From contig CALAYC010000257.1 in NCBI GenBank assembly GCA_937894935.1, positions 1-27,718 on the forward strand: a stretch of DNA of 27,718 nt, read 5' to 3'. A model generated the notes under the pieces. It was given only the letters and a program-made list of their open reading frames with translations. It searched no databases and had not been told where the DNA came from. Source of the stretch: an uncultured Verrucomicrobiota bacterium. GTDB taxonomy: Bacteria; Verrucomicrobiota; Verrucomicrobiia; Limisphaerales; JADLHS01. Shown here in pieces: positions 24,612-27,718 of this stretch (position 1 is the first letter of the stretch; each line of letters begins with the position of its first letter). The translations under genes and the position numbers were made by a program.

Positions 24612-26113
24612 ACTGAAGCTCCCTCATGCAGCGCGGCGCGAAGGATGCGTTCGCGATCAAACTCAGACGCCCCCACCGTGTCGCGAATTTCTCCTCGCCG
24701 CATGACCAGAATTCGGTCACAAATGCCGATCAGTTCCTCCACTTCTGAGGAAATCACCAACACGCCGGTCCCGCGCGCTGCGAGTTCGTTGATCAATCGA
24801 TAAACTTCATGCTTTGCGCCGACATCAATCCCGCGCGTCGGCTCATCAATGATGAACACCTTCGGTTCATTCAACAGCCATTTGGCCAACACAACTTTTT
24901 GTTGATTGCCGCCGCTCAACGTTTTCACCGGCTGCGCATCGCGAGCTGAAGGAGTCAGTTTGACCGCTTCGCGAATATTCCTAACTGCCGCCCGCGATTT
25001 TTTTTCACTGACAAATCCAAACAAGCCGCGCGCAAAACGCGGCAACGCGACCAGTGCGGCGTTATCGGCAATCGCTGCTTCCATGCACAAACCTTCCATG
25101 CGTCGATCTTCCGTGAGAAAAGCGAGACCGCGTTGGATGCGTTCGCGCGGCGACAAACCATTCAAAAGTTGACCATTCAGGCGAATCTCCCCGGCGGCAC
25201 AGGGATCGAGACCGAAAAGAATTCGCGCCAATTCCGAGCGCCCCGAACCCATCAAACCGGCTACGCCGAGAACTTCGCCGCGACGCAATTGAAACGTGAT
25301 GTTACGAGCGACACTGGGTTGAGATACACCGCGCACATCAAGCGCGATGCCTTCCTCCGGTTTGGTGTCACGGCGCGGAAACAACTGTGTGATTTCGCGT
25401 CCCACCATCAACGCAATCATGCGTTCCATCGGCAACTCGGACGCCGGAGCGTTTCCAACAACCGCGCCATCGCGTAACACGACGATCTCATCGCACAAAT
25501 TCAGCACGTCGCTCAGGCTGTGCGAAATGTAAATCATCGAGATGCCGCGCTCACGCAGCTTCGCCATGATGGCGAACAATCGTTCCGTTTCGCGCGCTGT
25601 CAGCGATGTGGTCGGTTCATCGAAGATGATAAGCTTTGCATCAATCGCGAGCGCTTTGGCGATTTCCACCAATTGTCGTTCGCCAGCGGAAAGCCGTTCC
25701 ACCAGCGTGTCCGGCCCGTACGGAAGCTGCAATTCGCGCAACAGTTCACTGGTCCGTTCACGAATTTTGCGCCGATCAATAAACGGCAACCACGTTGCAG
25801 ACCGCGGAAAACCACCGATAAAAAGGTTCTCTGCGATGGAAAGATTTCCAAAAAGATTCAGCTCCTGGTGAATGAATGCGATGCGCGCGTGTTCCGCATC
25901 ACGTGGTGATCTGGGCGTGTACGGTTGCCCGTTCAATCGCATCTCGCCGGCGTCAGGCTGGAGATTTCCGCCGAGAATATTCATCAACGTGGATTTGCCC
26001 GCGCCATTTTCACCGACGAGGCCGACCGTCTCGCCCGGCTTCACGGCAAAGCTCACGCCCTTCAGCACTTTTACGCCGAAGAAACCTTTCTCGATGTTGA
26101 CAAACTCAATCAT
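24608..26113 (-). CDS. Sugar ABC transporter ATPase (RbsA/RhaT-like, two nucleotide-binding domains)
   Basis: A 501-residue ATPase with two fused nucleotide-binding domains. The first has Walker A GENGAGKST (34-42), signature LSAGERQLVEIAKAL (about 139) and Walker B IIFDEPTTSL. The second has the degenerate P-loop GLMGSGRSEL (about 286) normal for this subfamily, with signature LSGGNQQKVVLAKWL (about 397) and FIIDEPTRGIDVG. This asymmetric plan defines the CUT2 (ribose-type) importers. Its start overlaps the upstream permease by four bases (26110-26113), and its stop overlaps the downstream permease (24608-24611), so all three subunits are translationally coupled. Confidence 0.95.
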   Translation of the reverse strand: MIEFVNIEKGFFGVKVLKGVSFAVKPGETVGLVGENGAGKSTLMNILGGNLQPDAGEMRLNGQPYTPRSPRDAEHARIAFIHQELNLFGNLSIAENLFIGGFPRSATWLPFIDRRKIRERTSELLRELQLPYGPDTLVERLSAGERQLVEIAKALAIDAKLIIFDEPTTSLTARETERLFAIMAKLRERGISMIYISHSLSDVLNLCDEIVVLRDGAVVGNAPASELPMERMIALMVGREITQLFPRRDTKPEEGIALDVRGVSQPSVARNITFQLRRGEVLGVAGLMGSGRSELARILFGLDPCAAGEIRLNGQLLNGLSPRERIQRGLAFLTEDRRMEGLCMEAAIADNAALVALPRFARGLFGFVSEKKSRAAVRNIREAVKLTPSARDAQPVKTLSGGNQQKVVLAKWLLNEPKVFIIDEPTRGIDVGAKHEVYRLINELAARGTGVLVISSEVEELIGICDRILVMRRGEIRDTVGASEFDRERILRAALHEGASV

Positions 26114-27114
26114 GCGCCGGCCATGAATCGGTTTCGCAACGCATCCGTGAATGCCGCTGCGAGAATGACCCCGCCCTTCACCATGGCGATGGTATAAAAG
26201 TTAAGCCCGATCAGATTCAGGCTGTTATCCACCAGAGCAAGAAACAGAACGCCAAACACCGTTCCGATGACGTGTCCCTTTCCGCCGTAAAGACTCGTTC
26301 CGCCGATGACTACTGCTCCGACGACATCCAGCAGGTTGTCGCGCGCCATTTCCGGATTTCCGGTTTCTAATCCGGCAGTAAACAGAATGGCGGCGATTCC
26401 CGCAAATAATCCGCTGAAGACGTAAGTAAAAAAAGTCACTCGCCCCACCGGCACACCCGAAACGATGGCGGCGCGAGGATTATGACCGATGGCGTAAAGC
26501 CATTTACCGTACAACGTTTTGGTCAGCGCAACGTGAGCCAACAAAATCGCCGCACCCGAAATCGCCGCGACAATCCAAAGATTTTGCCCAAGCATCACGA
26601 AGCCGGACGGCAGCCCACCAATCTTCCGGGAAAGCGTGAACCAGATGGCGAGACCGCTGACGAACATCATCGTCGTGAGCGTGGCAATGACCGCAGGGAT
26701 GCGGCCGATTGTAATCGCGGCTCCGTTTACAGCTCCAACTACCGCACTGATCGCCATCATCGCGAACAGCCCGACCGGAATGGCCCACGCACTGCCAGCA
26801 AGCCAACCTTCATCGGCGCTCATAATTTTACCGCCCACCACACTCGCCAGTGCGATGATGGAAGTCACCGACAAATCAATACCGCCAACAATCAACACCA
26901 GCGTCAATCCGACTGACACGACGAGAATCGGCAAGCAGTAGGCGAGAATCGTTTGCAGATTAGACCACGAAGCGAAGCCCGGTGTGAACGGTGTGAATAC
27001 CGCAAAATAAACCACGCACAATCCCAATACGAGATACTCGGAAAGGAACAGGCGTTTGACGACATTTATCCGCCGTGGCGCAGGAGTTGAAGTGGTTGAT
27101 GCGGCAGAAAGCAT
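26110..27114 (-). CDS. Sugar ABC transporter permease (RbsC/RhaP-like), first of two
   Basis: A 334-residue permease homologous to the one downstream of the ATPase. It has PILVVSVGLTLVLIVGGIDL (about 51-70) and the LLDVVGAVVIGGTSLYGGKG coupling loop (about 264-283). Its start lies four bases after the stop of the binding-protein gene, and its stop overlaps the ATPase start. The N-terminus has a short Thr/Pro-rich cytoplasmic tail before the first membrane helix. Sequence divergence from the second permease suggests a heterodimeric channel. Confidence 0.92.
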   Translation of the reverse strand: MLSAASTTSTPAPRRINVVKRLFLSEYLVLGLCVVYFAVFTPFTPGFASWSNLQTILAYCLPILVVSVGLTLVLIVGGIDLSVTSIIALASVVGGKIMSADEGWLAGSAWAIPVGLFAMMAISAVVGAVNGAAITIGRIPAVIATLTTMMFVSGLAIWFTLSRKIGGLPSGFVMLGQNLWIVAAISGAAILLAHVALTKTLYGKWLYAIGHNPRAAIVSGVPVGRVTFFTYVFSGLFAGIAAILFTAGLETGNPEMARDNLLDVVGAVVIGGTSLYGGKGHVIGTVFGVLFLALVDNSLNLIGLNFYTIAMVKGGVILAAAFTDALRNRFMAGA

Positions 27115-27118
27115 TTCA

Positions 27119-27718
27119 CTACTTGCTCACGTTCGCACCCCACATGCGGACTTTTTTCTCCTGAAGATTGCCTTGATGAATGACAAACCCCGGATCGAGA
27201 ATCATGGTTGGCACATCTTTCTTCGCCAATTGATCCAACAGCGCCTGCACGGATTGTTCGGCTTCGAAGTACACATCCTGCACTCCGGTAGCATCGAGGT
27301 AATTATCCACCAACATCTGATACGCCGTCGCATCGCCGTCAAATCCGCCGAGGATGACGTGACCGGGCTCGCCCACTTTATGATATTTGTTCGCGGACTT
27401 CAGCGCTGCGATTACGGAAGGAAAGAGAAAATCCGACGACGAAAAGATAAACGAAATATCCGGATGCGCCTGCAATGCGTTGACCACTCCCGCGCGGGCT
27501 TTCTCCTGATTCCATTCCGACGGAACTTCCGCCACAACTTCTACGACGGATTCCTGACCTTTCACCGCATCGTAAAATCCATCCTTACGGCCGACGGCAT
27601 TAATGTCACCGAGATCTCCCACAATGAGCATCGCCTTATGTTTTCTTCCGGTCTTACGCGCTTGCTCAATCATGAAATCAACCGTCTCGCGCGTCAGCTT
27701 GCGATTGTCGGCCACGAC
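27119..27718 (-). CDS. Periplasmic sugar-binding protein of the ABC importer (RbsB-like), C-terminal part
   Basis: Only the last 199 codons are present. The reading frame is open to the window edge, so the true start and signal peptide lie outside, and the GTG at 27715 is internal. The sequence has periplasmic-binding-protein-type-1 features: GDLGDINAVGRKDGFYDAV, DISFIFSSSDFLFPSVIAAL (hinge strand and ligand pocket) and GHVILGGFDGDATAYQMLVDNYLDAT, ending MWGANVSK. It is the first visible gene of the transport operon, four bases before the first permease. A D-ribose, L-rhamnose or related aldose ligand is possible. The ligand cannot be read from the sequence. Confidence 0.88.
   Translation of the reverse strand, partial: VVADNRKLTRETVDFMIEQARKTGRKHKAMLIVGDLGDINAVGRKDGFYDAVKGQESVVEVVAEVPSEWNQEKARAGVVNALQAHPDISFIFSSSDFLFPSVIAALKSANKYHKVGEPGHVILGGFDGDATAYQMLVDNYLDATGVQDVYFEAEQSVQALLDQLAKKDVPTMILDPGFVIHQGNLQEKKVRMWGANVSK

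Noticed and set aside
27713..27715. GTG as the start of the sugar-binding protein
   Set aside because: The frame is open to the window edge, and a secreted binding protein needs about 100 or more further N-terminal residues and a signal peptide.

Overview
The window looks like chromosomal DNA of a Verrucomicrobiota bacterium, probably near Limisphaerales/Pedosphaera. This is inference from gene content: a fused SecDF, secreted multidomain proteins ending in a Y-R-L-x-x-S-T-N-L-x-x-W ... F-Y-R-x-x-x-P type domain that recurs in this phylum, tandem DUF1080 domains, and a Tat-exported Gfo/Idh/MocA protein beside a GH78 rhamnosidase. No rRNA or phylogenetic marker long enough to settle it by eye is present. 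I see no phage, IS element or CRISPR array.

Layout. (1) 1-437, minus: a YqjD/ElaB-like DUF883 protein and the start of a YqjE-like holin-superfamily membrane protein. (2) 620-2716, plus: a UvrD/PcrA-family helicase carrying an apparent in-frame palindromic repeat insertion. (3) 8521-2756, minus: yajC, secDF, terC-like, recJ, tightly packed, with a plausible promoter in front of yajC. (4) 11810-8666, minus: the streptomycin-operon core rpsL, rpsG, fusA, with a strong intrinsic terminator between rpsG and fusA and another after fusA. tuf is not in the window. (5) 12106-12194, plus: tRNA-Ser(GGA), divergent from rpsL. (6) 12368-15166, plus: a large secreted multidomain protein with an unrecognised N-terminal domain. 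(7) 27718-15224, minus: a carbohydrate-utilisation locus.

In transcription order the last region encodes an RbsB-like sugar-binding protein (cut by the window end), a permease, a dual-ATPase RbsA-like subunit, a second permease, a GH78 alpha-L-rhamnosidase, a secreted double-DUF1080 protein, a Tat-exported Gfo/Idh/MocA oxidoreductase, an AraC-family regulator and a secreted beta-propeller protein. The first seven genes overlap by 4 bp or are separated by 4-51 bp, so they probably form one operon. The working model is that GH78 removes terminal L-rhamnose from a plant or algal glycoside and the ABC transporter imports a released sugar. The Gfo/Idh enzyme and the DUF1080 protein (Pfam name: 3-keto-disaccharide hydrolase) would then act in the periplasm on the remaining glycoside by oxidation at C3 and cleavage of the 3-keto product. 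The 136-bp gap before the AraC gene holds two ACATTGG cores exactly 22 bp apart inside an 11-bp perfect inverted repeat, a good candidate operator.

The most interesting items are this combined hydrolytic/oxidative locus and its operator, the in-frame palindromic insertion in the helicase, the terminator that splits rpsG from fusA, and two secreted proteins whose main domains I do not recognise. Many long reading frames lie antisense to real genes and were rejected as composition-driven shadows.
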